Shown: positions 1-10,793 of the stretch, piece by piece | Position numbering within the stretch: the stretch's first letter is position 1 | How the letters are laid out: each line of letters begins with the position of its first letter | NCBI RefSeq assembly: GCF_032878875.1 | Contig: NZ_CP118157.1 | Span: 1,798,001 to 1,862,000 of the forward strand | DNA length: 64,000 nt | Reading direction: 5' to 3' | From: Microbacterium sp. AB | GTDB taxonomy: Bacteria > Actinomycetota > Actinomycetes > Actinomycetales > Microbacteriaceae | Program-made: the position numbers and the translations under genes | Notes under the pieces: generated by a model | Database searches by the model: none | What the model saw: only the letters and a program-made list of their open reading frames with translations | What the model was told of the DNA's origin: nothing

Positions 1-881
1 TCATCGCCCAGCCGCACACCTCGTCGGGCCGCGTCCCGACCGACAAGGGGTACCGGGTGTTCGTCGACCATCTCGCGGAGCTGCGCCCGCTCTCCTCGGC
101 TCAGCGCGCCGCGATCACCGCGTTCCTCGGCGACCCCGCCGACCTCGACGAGCTGCTCGCCCGCACCGTGCGGCTGCTGACCCAGCTCACCGGCCAGGTC
201 GCGCTCGTGCAGTACCCCTCGTTCTCCCGGGCGAACGTCACCCATGTCCAGCTCGTGCCGCTCGATCCGCACCGGCTGCTCGTCATCATCGTCACCGACA
301 CCGGTCGCGTCTCGCAGCGCATCACGATCCTGCCCCAGCCCCTCGACGAGGCCGGCGTGGCGGCGGTCGGCGCACGCCTGATCCCGCGCCTCACAGGGCG
401 TTCGGTGGCCGAGGCCGCCGAGCAGCTGTCCCTCGCGCGCACCGCGGCGAGCGTGCACCTCACCCCCGCGGAGGCGGCGCTGCACGCGGTGGCCGTCGCC
501 GCGTCGGAGGAGCTCGACGAGTTCCGCCAGAATCGGCTCATGATGGCGGGGTCGGCGACGCTCGCGAAGCGGGAGCAGGACTTCCGCGGGAGCATCCACC
601 CGCTCCTCGAGGCGATCGAGGAGCAGGTCACGCTGCTGCGGCTGATGAGCGAGATGGTCGCGGACGGCCAGGGCCTGTCGGCGAGCATCGGACGGGAGAA
701 CGCCGCGTTCGGGCTCGCGGAGGCGTCGATCGTGGCGAGCGAGTACGACTCGGCGGTCGGGGCCGCGCGCATCGGGCTCATGGGCCCCACCCGTATGGAC
801 TATCCGCGCAACCTCGCGGCGGTACGGGCGGTCGCCCGGTACCTCACGAGGCTGCTGGACGAAGACGAGGGACGGCGCTGA
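1..881 (+). CDS. hrcA: Heat-inducible transcription repressor HrcA (5' end outside the window)
   Basis: The reading frame is open from the first bases of the window and enters with [18 protein letters not shown], the conserved HrcA segment joining the N-terminal winged helix to the dimerisation region, so only the DNA-binding N-terminus is missing. The rest covers the GAF-like domain. In the family HrcA represses heat-shock genes by binding CIRCE operators; any CIRCE site for this operon would lie upstream of the window. It is followed 55 bp later by dnaJ in the same direction, the usual actinobacterial hrcA-dnaJ2 order. An internal GTG at 57 exists but lies inside the conserved domain and is not the start. 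Confidence 0.93.
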   Translation, partial: IAQPHTSSGRVPTDKGYRVFVDHLAELRPLSSAQRAAITAFLGDPADLDELLARTVRLLTQLTGQVALVQYPSFSRANVTHVQLVPLDPHRLLVIIVTDTGRVSQRITILPQPLDEAGVAAVGARLIPRLTGRSVAEAAEQLSLARTAASVHLTPAEAALHAVAVAASEELDEFRQNRLMMAGSATLAKREQDFRGSIHPLLEAIEEQVTLLRLMSEMVADGQGLSASIGRENAAFGLAEASIVASEYDSAVGAARIGLMGPTRMDYPRNLAAVRAVARYLTRLLDEDEGRR

Positions 882-936
882 GGCACCGTCCGGACGGATC
901 ACGGCACGGACGCACGGCGTCCGCAGGAAGGCTGAC

Positions 937-2049
937 GTGGCTGATCACTACGAGACCCTCGGTGTGTCGAAGGACGCTTCGCAGGAGGACATCAAGAAGG
1001 CGTACCGCCGATTGGCGCGCCGGCTGCACCCCGACGTGAACCCCGCGCCGGAGGCGGCGGAGGAGTTCAAGTCGGTCACGCACGCGTACGACGTGCTGAG
1101 CGATCCCGAGCAGCGGCGCCGATACGACATGGGCGGGGACGAGTCCCCGTTCGGAGGAGCGGGCTTCGGCGGCTTCGGCGACATCTTCGAGACCTTCTTC
1201 GGCGCGGCCGGAGGCGGAGGCGGGCGCAGCGGCAGGCCGCGGTCCCGCCGGGAGCGCGGCCAGGACGCTCTCGTCCGCGTCACGCTCGACCTGGGCGACG
1301 TCGTCTTCGGGACCCACCGCGACATCGAGGTCGACACCGCCGTGCTGTGCGAGACGTGCCAGGGCTCGTGCTGTCAGCCCGGGACGAGCCCGCAGACGTG
1401 CGACATCTGCCGCGGCACGGGCCACGTCCAGCGTCAGGTGCGGAGCCTTCTCGGCAACATGGTGACGAGCCAGCCCTGCGGCACGTGCCAGGGCTACGGC
1501 ACGGTCATCCCGCAGCCCTGCACGACGTGCCACGGGCAGGGCAGGGTGCGATCGCGCCGCACGGTCTCCCTCGACATCCCCGCCGGCGTCGAGACCGGTC
1601 TGCGGCTGCAGCTGCCCGGCTCCGGCGAGGTGGGGCAGGCGGGCGGCCCCAACGGCGACCTGTACGTCGAGGTCACCGTCGCCCCGCACCCCGTCTTCAG
1701 CCGCGACGGCGACGACCTGCTGGCGACGCTCGAGGTGTCGATGACCGACGCGATCCTCGGGACGACCACGTCGATCGACGGCCTCGACGGCGCCGTGGAG
1801 GTGGAGGTGCGCGCCGGGATCCAGTCGGGCGAGATCCTCACGGTCAGGGATCGCGGCATCACCGGCCTCCGCTCCTCGCGTCGCGGCGATCTGCGTGTCG
1901 GAGTGCAGGTGGTCACGCCGACGAAGGTCGATCACAAGACCCGCGAGCTCCTCGAGGAGCTGGCCAGGCGCACGAAGGCCCCGTCGCCGCGACTGGCGGA
2001 GTTCCAGCAGGGACTGTTCTCGAAGCTCCGCGACAGGTTCCGCGGCTGA
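937..2049 (+). CDS. dnaJ: Chaperone DnaJ (DnaJ2 type)
   Basis: Co-chaperone that stimulates DnaK ATPase and delivers unfolded clients. The 370-aa product has an N-terminal J domain with the HPDVN motif (residues about 32-36), a Gly/Phe-rich linker (about 65-100), a four-repeat cysteine region and a C-terminal substrate-binding domain. The start is GTG with AGGAAGG a few bases upstream. The location directly after hrcA marks it as the hrcA-linked DnaJ2 rather than the dnaK-grpE-linked copy. One oddity: the first zinc motif reads CETCQGSC, with cysteine where the last glycine of CxxCxGxG normally sits; the other motifs ([24 protein letters not shown]) are canonical. Confidence 0.95.
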   Translation: MADHYETLGVSKDASQEDIKKAYRRLARRLHPDVNPAPEAAEEFKSVTHAYDVLSDPEQRRRYDMGGDESPFGGAGFGGFGDIFETFFGAAGGGGGRSGRPRSRRERGQDALVRVTLDLGDVVFGTHRDIEVDTAVLCETCQGSCCQPGTSPQTCDICRGTGHVQRQVRSLLGNMVTSQPCGTCQGYGTVIPQPCTTCHGQGRVRSRRTVSLDIPAGVETGLRLQLPGSGEVGQAGGPNGDLYVEVTVAPHPVFSRDGDDLLATLEVSMTDAILGTTTSIDGLDGAVEVEVRAGIQSGEILTVRDRGITGLRSSRRGDLRVGVQVVTPTKVDHKTRELLEELARRTKAPSPRLAEFQQGLFSKLRDRFRG

Positions 2050-2059
2050 GGGGCGGGCC

Positions 2060-2791
2060 ATGGCGCTGCACTTCCACGACCCCTCCGCCGCAGAGGCGGC
2101 CGTCGGCGACGCGATCGAGCTCGGCGGATCCGAGGCGCACCACGCCGCAGCGGTGCGCCGCGTGCGCGCCGGCGAGGGCGTGACGGTGACGGACGGGCGG
2201 GGCGCGTGGATCACGGGCACGTGCGAGTCGGTCGAACGGGACCGCGTGGTCGTGCGGATCACGGCGCGGGAGGACGTCCCGGCACCGCGTCCCCGTCTCG
2301 TCCTCGTCCAGGCGCTCGCGAAGGGCGACAGGGACGAGCTCGCGGTGCAGGCGGCCACGGAGCTCGGCGTCGACGGCGTCGTTCCCTGGCAGGCCGCGCG
2401 GAGCGTCTCACGCTGGGAGGGCGCCAAGGCCGAGAAGGGCCGTGCGCGCTGGGCCGCGATCGTGCGCGAGGCGGCCAAGCAGGCCCATCGGGCGTGGATC
2501 GCCGAGGTCGCTCCCGTCGAGGCGATCGCTGCGCTCGCGCAGCGTGCGGCGCAGGCGCGGATGCTCGTGCTGGACCCGACCGCGGACACCGCGCTCACCG
2601 AGGTCTCCTTCACGGACGCGCGCGACGTCGTCCTCGTGGTGGGGCCGGAGGGCGGCATCGCCCCCGAGGAGCTCGACCGTCTCGCGCAGGCGGGAGCCGA
2701 GCGGGTGCGCCTGGGGGCGACGATCCTCCGCACGTCCACCGCGGGCCCCGCGGCGCTCGCCGTCGTCAACGCCGGGCTGGGGCGCTGGTAG
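2060..2791 (+). CDS. rsmE: 16S rRNA (uracil(1498)-N3)-methyltransferase RsmE
   Basis: SAM-dependent SPOUT-family enzyme that methylates U1498 of 16S rRNA. The 243-aa protein starts at ATG 2060, 10 bp after the dnaJ stop and preceded by GGGGCGGG. It has an N-terminal PUA-like part (GSEAHHAAAVRRVRAGEG, residues about 23-40) and a C-terminal knotted SAM-binding domain with VGPEGG (about 195-200) and LGATILRTSTA (about 220-230), which are family hallmarks. The dnaJ-rsmE-HIT-phoH order is conserved in Actinobacteria. A longer open frame begins upstream inside dnaJ but has no conserved residues there. Confidence 0.94.
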   Translation: MALHFHDPSAAEAAVGDAIELGGSEAHHAAAVRRVRAGEGVTVTDGRGAWITGTCESVERDRVVVRITAREDVPAPRPRLVLVQALAKGDRDELAVQAATELGVDGVVPWQAARSVSRWEGAKAEKGRARWAAIVREAAKQAHRAWIAEVAPVEAIAALAQRAAQARMLVLDPTADTALTEVSFTDARDVVLVVGPEGGIAPEELDRLAQAGAERVRLGATILRTSTAGPAALAVVNAGLGRW

Positions 2792-2801
2792 CCCTGGTCG
2801 T

Positions 2802-2807
2802 TAGACT
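2802..2807 (+). promoter_or_regulatory. Putative -10 box (TAGACT) of the HIT-phoH-ybeY operon
   Basis: TAGACT fits the actinobacterial TANNNT -10 pattern and ends 7 nt before the ATG at 2815. Transcription would begin at or next to the start codon, giving a leaderless mRNA. No convincing -35 box is seen. Confidence 0.45.
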
Positions 2808-2814
2808 CGAACCC

Positions 2815-3165
2815 ATGAGCGAGCCGTCGATCTTCACGCGCATCCTGCGGGGCGACATCCCGGGCGACATCGTCGCGGAGACCGACAGGGTCTTCGCGAT
2901 CACCGACATCAGCCCGCGGGCGCCGCTGCACCTGCTCGTCATCCCCAAGACGGAGGATTACCGCGACGTCGCCGAGCTCGCAGCCGGCGACCCCGATCTG
3001 CTCGCCGAGGTGGTCGCGGTGGCCCAGGGGCTCGCCGACGAGCGCGCGGGCGGGCAGTTCCGACTGATCTTCAACACCGGCGCAGACGCGGGCCAGACCG
3101 TGTTCCACGTGCATGCGCACGTGCTCGCCGGAGACCTCCAGGAGAAGAGCCTCGTTGGCAACTGA
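2815..3165 (+). CDS. HIT family protein (HINT-like nucleotide hydrolase)
   Basis: A 116-aa histidine-triad protein; family members hydrolyse nucleoside phosphoramidates or dinucleoside polyphosphates. The signature HVHAHV lies near residues 99-104, and the N-terminal FTRILRGDIPGDIV stretch is typical of the HinT subgroup. The ATG at 2815 has no ribosome-binding site but has a -10-like box just upstream, suggesting leaderless translation. Its 3' end overlaps the TTG start of phoH by 11 bp, so translation of the two is probably coupled. Confidence 0.92.
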   Translation: MSEPSIFTRILRGDIPGDIVAETDRVFAITDISPRAPLHLLVIPKTEDYRDVAELAAGDPDLLAEVVAVAQGLADERAGGQFRLIFNTGADAGQTVFHVHAHVLAGDLQEKSLVGN

Positions 3166-4261
3166 CCCCACAAGCCCCACGGGCCCCGCGTCGGCGGACG
3201 ACGTCGTCACGCAGACGGTCCTCGCCGACGGCGTCGCGATGGTGCGCCTGCTCGGACCGCAGGATCGTCTGCTGCGGATGGTCGAGAAGGAGCATCCCGC
3301 GGTCGACGTGCACGTTCGCGGGAACGAGATCACCCTCACGGGCGTCGCCGCGTCGGTCCGTGCGGCTCGCGCCCTCGTCGACGAGCTCCTGCAGCTGACG
3401 CGCGACGGCCACGACCTCGGCCCCTCCGACATCGCGACGTCGAACCGGATCCTCGAGCAGGGCGGACCGCGCCCGAGCGAGGTGCTGGGCGAGGCGATCC
3501 TCTCCACGCGCGGCAGGATCATCCGCCCCAAGACGCTCGGCCAGAAGCAGTACGTCGACGCCATCGACGAGAGCACCATCGTGTTCGGCATCGGTCCCGC
3601 CGGTACGGGGAAGACCTATCTCGCGATGGCGAAGGCCGTCCAGGCGCTGCAGCGACGCGAGGTCAACCGCATCATCCTCACGCGTCCGGCCGTCGAGGCG
3701 GGGGAGCGGCTGGGGTTCCTGCCCGGGACGCTCACGGACAAGATCGACCCGTACCTGCGCCCGCTGTACGACGCCCTCAACGAGATGATGGACCCCGAGG
3801 CGGTGCCCAAGCTCATGGCGAGCGGCACGATCGAGGTCGCCCCCCTCGCCTACATGCGCGGCCGTACCCTGAACGACTCCTTCGTCGTGCTCGACGAGGC
3901 GCAGAACACCACGCCCGAGCAGATGAAGATGTTCCTCACCCGTCTCGGCTTCGGCACGCGGATGGTCGTCACGGGCGACATCACGCAGGTCGACCTCCCC
4001 GGCGGCACGTCGGGGCTGCGGCTCGTGACGCGCATCCTCGACGGGGTCGACGACATCCACTTCGCGCGGCTGACGAGCGAGGACGTCGTGCGCCACACGC
4101 TCGTCGGCCGCATCGTCGACGCCTACAGCGCGTACGACGAGAAGCGCACGGCGCGTCGCGCCGAGCTCGACGAGGCCCATGAGTTCGCCAATCGCGCGGA
4201 GCGCCGTGGTGCCGCGCGCCCCGGTCCGCGCGACCGCAAGCCGAAGCGAGGCATCCGATGA
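3155..4261 (+). CDS. phoH: PhoH family ATPase
   Basis: Predicted cytoplasmic ATPase of the PhoH-like family, linked in many bacteria to RNA metabolism and ribosome maturation. Walker A is GPAGTGKTYLA (about residues 147-157) and Walker B is FVVLDEAQNTT (about 242-252). The start is taken as TTG 3155 (MATDPTSPTG), preceded by AGGAGAAG at about 3140; in-frame codons further upstream lie inside the HIT gene and show no family homology. The basic C-terminus ends in an ATGA overlap with ybeY. Placement before ybeY and era supports a shared role in ribosome maturation. Confidence 0.92.
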   Translation: MATDPTSPTGPASADDVVTQTVLADGVAMVRLLGPQDRLLRMVEKEHPAVDVHVRGNEITLTGVAASVRAARALVDELLQLTRDGHDLGPSDIATSNRILEQGGPRPSEVLGEAILSTRGRIIRPKTLGQKQYVDAIDESTIVFGIGPAGTGKTYLAMAKAVQALQRREVNRIILTRPAVEAGERLGFLPGTLTDKIDPYLRPLYDALNEMMDPEAVPKLMASGTIEVAPLAYMRGRTLNDSFVVLDEAQNTTPEQMKMFLTRLGFGTRMVVTGDITQVDLPGGTSGLRLVTRILDGVDDIHFARLTSEDVVRHTLVGRIVDAYSAYDEKRTARRAELDEAHEFANRAERRGAARPGPRDRKPKRGIR

Positions 4262-4725
4262 TCGACGTCAACAACGAGTCCGGGATCGGCGTCGACGAGA
4301 GCGTCCTGCTGCGTCTCGCCCAGCACGACCTCGCCCAGCTCCACGTGAGCCCCGACTCCGAGGTCGCGATCGTCCTCGTCGACGAGGGCGCCATGGAGGC
4401 CCTGCACGTGCAGTGGATGGACGAGCCGGGCCCGACGGACGTCCTGAGCTTCCCGATGGACGAGCTGAGGCCGGGCACGGACGACATGCCGACCCCGGCG
4501 GGTCTCCTCGGCGACATCGTGCTGTGCCCGCAGGTCGCCGAGGGGCAGGCCGCGACGGCCGGCCACTCGCTCATGGACGAGCTCATCCTCCTCACGACGC
4601 ACGGGCTGCTCCACCTCCTCGGCTACGACCACGCCGAGCCCGAGGAGCACCGGGTGATGTTCGGTCTGCAGGACCGGCTCATCCAGAGCTTCGCGGACGA
4701 GGAACGCAGACGACCGCGCGCATGA
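4258..4725 (+). CDS. ybeY: Endoribonuclease / rRNA maturation factor YbeY
   Basis: Single-strand metal-dependent RNase involved in 16S rRNA 3'-end maturation and 70S quality control. The 155-aa protein carries the zinc-binding signature HGLLHLLGYDH (about residues 118-128), which contains the three metal-ligand histidines of the family. It is coupled by ATGA overlaps to phoH upstream and to the CNNM/CBS membrane protein downstream, so the three are almost certainly one operon with era. Confidence 0.94.
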   Translation: MIDVNNESGIGVDESVLLRLAQHDLAQLHVSPDSEVAIVLVDEGAMEALHVQWMDEPGPTDVLSFPMDELRPGTDDMPTPAGLLGDIVLCPQVAEGQAATAGHSLMDELILLTTHGLLHLLGYDHAEPEEHRVMFGLQDRLIQSFADEERRRPRA

Positions 4726-6161
4726 CCGAGCCCCTTCTCCTCATCGGAGCCGTCCTCCTCCTCTCGATCGGCGGGCTCACATCGGCGCTCGACGCGGCGC
4801 TGTCGGTGAGCTCGCGCTCCGATCTCATCGACCTCGCGACGGCGGGCCGCAGCCCGCGGGCCCTGGCCCACATCGCCGACGACCCCGACACGCACGCGAG
4901 CGCCATCGGCTTTCTCCGCGTGCTCGCCGAGACCGCCGCGGCGGTCTTCGCGACGGTGGCCTTCGTCCTCCTCTTCGACAACGTCTGGTGGGCGATCCTC
5001 GCGACGATCGCCGTCATGACGGGGCTCTCCTTCGTCGCCGTGGCGTCGAGCCCCCGTTCGGTGGGGCGACGTCACTCCGAGGCTCTCCTGTCGTGGTTCG
5101 CTCCGTTCGTCCGCATCGTGCGCATGGTGCTGGGCCCCCTCACGGTCGCCCTCGTGCTCGTCGGCAACCGCGTCACGCCGGGCGCCGGGCGCGGCAGCTT
5201 CGAGTCCGAGGACCAGCTGCTGAGCATGGTCGACGAGGCCGCGTCGAACGACCTCATCGAGGCCGACGACCGCGATCTCATCCACTCGGTGTTCGACTTC
5301 ACCGACCAGGTGGTGCGCGTGGTCATGGTGCCGCGCACCGAGATGGTCACGGTCGACACCGACGCCTCCGTCCGCGAGGCGATGCGGATCTTCTTCGAGC
5401 AGGGCATGTCGCGTCTCCCCGTCGTCGACGGGGAGGTCGACGACGTCGTCGGCGTGCTGTACCTCAAGGACCTCGTGCAGCACGCGTTCCGAGAGGGCGA
5501 CGCGTGGCAGGACGCGACCATCGTCCGGGCCCTCGGAAGACCGGCGGTGTTCGTGCCCGAGCAGATGCGCGCCGAGACCCTGCTGCAGCAGATGAAGCGG
5601 GACGCCGTGCACGTGTGCCTCGTCGTCGACGAGTACGGAGGCGTCGCGGGGCTCGTCACGCTCGAGGACCTCATCGAGGAGCTCGTCGGCGAGATCTCGG
5701 ACGAATACGACACGCCCTCCAAGGAGATCGTCGAGCTCGCCGACGGGAGCTTCCGCGTCAGCGCGAGCCTCGGCCTGGACGAGGTCGGGGACCTGTTCGG
5801 GCTCGAGCTCGACGACGAGGACGTCGACTCGATCGGCGGTCTGCTCGGCAAGCGGCTGGGCCGTGTGCCCCAGCCGGGAGACGCGGCGGAGGCCGACGGC
5901 CTCGTCCTCACCGGAGGCACCTCGCGCGGGCGGGGCCGGGGCATCGCGACGGTGTTCGTCGATCGCAGCGAGGCGCTGAAGGCCGTGGACGACGTCCGAG
6001 GCCGACATCCGCGCACGGGCGACATCGCCGTCCCGTCGCGGACGGACGCCGGCGACGCCGTCGAGCCGGGGAGGAAGAACGGCGGCGGGAAGCCTGCCGC
6101 CGCCGCGAACGGCGCGCGCGTGCACAAGAGCGTCGCAGGAAGGGACGGACACGATGCCTGA
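4722..6161 (+). CDS. CNNM/HlyC-CorC family membrane protein with tandem CBS domains
   Basis: The 479-aa protein has an N-terminal membrane domain of about four helices (residues about 1-140, DUF21/CNNM type), two CBS domains (about 190-320, beginning near VMVPRTEMV and containing DEYGGVAGLVTLEDL) and a CorC/HlyC C-terminal domain (about 330-415). Homologues are implicated in Mg2+/Co2+ homeostasis; the haemolysin name is historical. A long Ala/Gly/Lys-rich tail follows the CorC domain. The start is ATG 4722 within the ATGA overlap with ybeY; the frame is open further upstream but that part is antisense-like. It ends in an 8-bp overlap with era. Confidence 0.9.
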   Translation: MTEPLLLIGAVLLLSIGGLTSALDAALSVSSRSDLIDLATAGRSPRALAHIADDPDTHASAIGFLRVLAETAAAVFATVAFVLLFDNVWWAILATIAVMTGLSFVAVASSPRSVGRRHSEALLSWFAPFVRIVRMVLGPLTVALVLVGNRVTPGAGRGSFESEDQLLSMVDEAASNDLIEADDRDLIHSVFDFTDQVVRVVMVPRTEMVTVDTDASVREAMRIFFEQGMSRLPVVDGEVDDVVGVLYLKDLVQHAFREGDAWQDATIVRALGRPAVFVPEQMRAETLLQQMKRDAVHVCLVVDEYGGVAGLVTLEDLIEELVGEISDEYDTPSKEIVELADGSFRVSASLGLDEVGDLFGLELDDEDVDSIGGLLGKRLGRVPQPGDAAEADGLVLTGGTSRGRGRGIATVFVDRSEALKAVDDVRGRHPRTGDIAVPSRTDAGDAVEPGRKNGGGKPAAAANGARVHKSVAGRDGHDA

Positions 6162-7065
6162 CCAGAGCCAGGCGGAGTCGCGCAGCGGCTTCGTCACCTT
6201 CGTCGGACGCCCGAACGTGGGCAAGTCGACGCTCATGAACGCGCTCGTCGGGGAGAAGGTGGCCATCACGAGCGAGAAGCCGCAGACGACCCGCCGCGCG
6301 ATCCGCGGCATCCTCAACCGCCCCGGCGGACAGCTCATCGTCGTCGACACGCCCGGCATCCACAAGCCGCGCACGCTGCTCGGGCAACGGCTGAACGACC
6401 TCGTCGAGTCGGTGCTGGGCGACGTCGACGCGATCGCCTTCTGCGTGCCCGCGGTCGAGAAGGTCGGGCCGGGCGACCGGCGGATCGCGGCGTCGCTCGA
6501 CGGGTACCCGGGTGCGAGGAAGGTCGCGATCGTCACCAAGACGGATGCGGCCTCCCATGAGGAGATCATGGAGCGGCTGCTGGAGGTGGATGCCCTCCGA
6601 GAGGACTGGGCCGCCGTCATCCCGCTGTCGTCGGTCACGGGCGAGCGGCTGGAGGTGCTCTCGGACGAGCTCCTCGCGCTCATGCCCGCCGGCCCGCCGC
6701 TCTACCCCGACGACATCGTCACGGACGAGTCGGTCGAGGACCGCGTCGCGGAGATCATCCGGGAGGCCGCGCTCGAGGGCGTGCGCGACGAGCTGCCGCA
6801 CTCCATCGCGGTGACGGTGGCCGACATCGCGCCGCGCGAGGGCAATCCCGCGCTCACCGACGTCTACGCCGACCTCGTCGTCGAGCGCGACAGCCAGAAG
6901 GCGATCATCATCGGTCACCGGGGCACGCGCCTGAAGGACGTCGGATCCCGCGCCCGAACGGCGCTCGAGCCGCTGCTCGGCACGCGGGTGTTCCTCTCGC
7001 TGCACGTGCGCGTCGCGAAGGAGTGGCAGCGCGACCCGAAGCAGCTGCGCCGGCTCGGCTTCTAG
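6154..7065 (+). CDS. era: GTPase Era
   Basis: Essential GTPase that binds the 3' end of 16S rRNA during 30S assembly. The 303-aa protein shows G1 GRPNVGKST (residues about 15-23), switch I QTTR, G3 DTPG, G4 TKTD and a C-terminal KH RNA-binding domain with GHRGTRLKDVG. The ATG at 6154 is preceded by AGGAAGGGAC and overlaps the previous gene by 8 bp. It closes the phoH-ybeY-CNNM-era series, in which three of the four products act on RNA or ribosomes. Confidence 0.96.
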   Translation: MPDQSQAESRSGFVTFVGRPNVGKSTLMNALVGEKVAITSEKPQTTRRAIRGILNRPGGQLIVVDTPGIHKPRTLLGQRLNDLVESVLGDVDAIAFCVPAVEKVGPGDRRIAASLDGYPGARKVAIVTKTDAASHEEIMERLLEVDALREDWAAVIPLSSVTGERLEVLSDELLALMPAGPPLYPDDIVTDESVEDRVAEIIREAALEGVRDELPHSIAVTVADIAPREGNPALTDVYADLVVERDSQKAIIIGHRGTRLKDVGSRARTALEPLLGTRVFLSLHVRVAKEWQRDPKQLRRLGF

Positions 7066-7087
7066 AGCCTGCGGAGAGGACGAGGCC

Positions 7088-7957
7088 GTGACCGCCGCCC
7101 GGAAGGCGCTCGACCGATTCGTCCACGGCGTCGACGGCGAGGCGCTCGGAGCGCACGGCGTGCACGTGCTCGTCGGCGACGACGCGGCGGAGCACCGGTG
7201 GCGCGCCGACGACCGAGAGGACATCCACTCCGCCGCGAAGGGCGTGTGCGCGCTCGCCGTCGGAATGGCCGTGGACGAGGGGCTCGTCTCGATCGACGAG
7301 CCCGTCGCGACGTACCTCCCCGGATTCGCCCTCGGCGACGGCGTGGCCGAGGTCACCCTGCGGCACCTGCTCACGATGACGAGCGGCATCGACCTCCCGT
7401 GGACGCCGGACGAGCTCGACGCGTGGACCGACCTCGCGGCGGAGATGCTCCGCCGCCCCTCGCGCGGACGCGTCTTCCAGTACGCCAACGCCAGCACCTA
7501 CACCGCGATGCGGGCGCTCGGGGCGCTGGTCGGCGACGTGTGCGACTGGCTGACGCCGCGCCTCTTCGCGCCGCTCGGCATCCGCGACGTGCGGTGGCGG
7601 CGGTGCCCTCGCGGATGGATCGCCGGCGGCGACGGACTCGAGCTGCGCACACGAGAGCTCGCCCGCATCGGCCGGCTGCTGCGGGATCGCGGCGCGTGGG
7701 AGGGCGAGCAGCTCGTCTCCGCGTCGTGGGTCGACGGGATGCACCGAGGCGGGGTCGACGCGGGAGGCCAGGGCATCTACGCGCGCTACGGGATGTCGAC
7801 GTGGAGCGGCCCGGGCGATGCGTGGCGGCTCCACGGAGCGTACGGGCAGTTCGTGATCGTCGACCAGGCGCACGACGCGGTCATCACGATCACGGCGCAC
7901 GAGGAGACGCGCGGCGACAGGATGGCCGAGCTCGCGCACGCGGCACTGCGCGGCTGA
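7088..7957 (+). CDS. Serine hydrolase of the beta-lactamase class C / penicillin-binding-like family
   Basis: A 289-aa protein with the three landmarks of the fold: SAAK (S48-K51) as the SxxK nucleophile motif, YAN (in FQYANAST, about residue 137) and HGAYG near the C-terminus in place of KTG. No signal peptide or lipobox is visible, so it is predicted to be cytoplasmic or released by another route. Family members act as esterases, D-peptidases or lactamases and the substrate cannot be deduced. The start is GTG 7088 after GGAGAGGAC, 22 bp downstream of era. Confidence 0.8.
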   Translation: MTAARKALDRFVHGVDGEALGAHGVHVLVGDDAAEHRWRADDREDIHSAAKGVCALAVGMAVDEGLVSIDEPVATYLPGFALGDGVAEVTLRHLLTMTSGIDLPWTPDELDAWTDLAAEMLRRPSRGRVFQYANASTYTAMRALGALVGDVCDWLTPRLFAPLGIRDVRWRRCPRGWIAGGDGLELRTRELARIGRLLRDRGAWEGEQLVSASWVDGMHRGGVDAGGQGIYARYGMSTWSGPGDAWRLHGAYGQFVIVDQAHDAVITITAHEETRGDRMAELAHAALRG

Positions 7958-8065
7958 GACGGGGCGGCTGAGACTGCGCAGCGTGCGCAACGGCTCCTTT
8001 CTCCGTCACGCACACTGCTCGCTTCAGCGGCGTGACGTCGGGCGTGCGCAGTGCATTCTGCGTGC

Positions 8066-8071
8066 TAACGT
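8066..8071 (+). promoter_or_regulatory. Putative -10 box (TAACGT) of the leuA transcript
   Basis: TAACGT ends 6 nt before the ATG of the leader peptide at 8078, so the transcript would start at the leader ATG itself. No clear -35 is visible. Confidence 0.4.
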
Positions 8072-8077
8072 GGATCC

Positions 8078-9948
<1,871 letters not shown>

Positions 9949-10030
9949 CGCGCCGGTCTCCGAGGAGGTCTCCCGGAGGCGGGATGGAGAACAGCGGCTC
10001 CGTCACGCCTCCTTCCTCCCGCACAGGATC

Positions 10031-10036
10031 GATAAT
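10031..10036 (+). promoter_or_regulatory. Putative -10 box (GATAAT) of recO
   Basis: GATAAT ends 6 nt before the GTG of recO, again the spacing expected for a leaderless transcript. The upstream 80 bp after leuA hold nothing else recognised. Confidence 0.42.
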
Positions 10037-10042
10037 CGAGAG

Positions 10043-10771
10043 GTGCCCACCTATCGAGACGAAGCCGTCGTGCTCCGCACCCAGAAGCTGGGCGAGGCCG
10101 ACCGGATCGTCACGCTGCTGACCCGGCAGCACGGGCGCGTGCGCGCCGTCGCGAAGGGCGTGCGCCGCACGTCGTCGAAGTTCGGCGCCCGGCTCGAGCC
10201 GTTCATGGTCGTCGACGCGCAGTTCTACATCGGCCGCAACCTCGACATCGTGCAGCAGGCCGACTCGCTGGGCGCCTACGGCGCCGACATCGCCGCCGAC
10301 TACGACCGCTACACGGCGGCGAACGCGATCGTCGAGACCGCCGACAGGGTGAACGAGGCGGAGTCGACGCCCGACCAGTTCTTCCTCCTCGTCGGCGCGC
10401 TCCGATCGCTGTCGCGCGGCGAGCACGCGCCGCAGGCGGTCATGGACTCCTACCTGCTCCGCACGATGGCACTCTCGGGATGGGCGCCGTCCTTCTCCGA
10501 CTGCGCACGGTGCGGCGCACCGGGTCCGCACGACCGCTTCGTCGCCCAGCTCGGCGGGGTCGTGTGCGTCGAGTGCGCGCCGGCGGGAAGCCCGCGCATC
10601 GGCGGCGACGCCCTGTCGCTGCTCGTCGCCCTCCTGGAGGGCGACTGGAAGCGGGTGGACGCGGCGCCGCCGCGCGAGCTGTCCGCCGCGTCGGGCCTCG
10701 TCGCGGCCTACGCGCAGTTCCATCTCGAGCGGGCCATCCGCTCGTTCACCCACCTCGAGAAGCACCGATGA
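10043..10771 (+). CDS. recO: DNA repair protein RecO
   Basis: Recombination mediator that helps load RecA on SSB-coated DNA in the RecFOR pathway. The 242-aa protein has the N-terminal OB fold ([20 protein letters not shown], residues 4-23), a helical middle and the C-terminal zinc-binding region with CARCGAPG and CVECAP (about 154-180), which together supply four cysteines. The start is GTG 10043. It is followed by uppS after 22 bp, a common actinobacterial pair. Confidence 0.93.
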   Translation: MPTYRDEAVVLRTQKLGEADRIVTLLTRQHGRVRAVAKGVRRTSSKFGARLEPFMVVDAQFYIGRNLDIVQQADSLGAYGADIAADYDRYTAANAIVETADRVNEAESTPDQFFLLVGALRSLSRGEHAPQAVMDSYLLRTMALSGWAPSFSDCARCGAPGPHDRFVAQLGGVVCVECAPAGSPRIGGDALSLLVALLEGDWKRVDAAPPRELSAASGLVAAYAQFHLERAIRSFTHLEKHR

Positions 10772-10793
10772 CCGACCGTCCCGAGAGGCGCCG

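Noticed and set aside
844..3591. Very long open frame on the minus strand across dnaJ, rsmE and phoH
   Set aside because: It is antisense to well-conserved genes and has the Arg/Ala/His-rich composition of a high-GC shadow frame; the same holds for the long minus frames opposite dnaG (15302-18106) and the plus frame opposite aceE (30361-33555).
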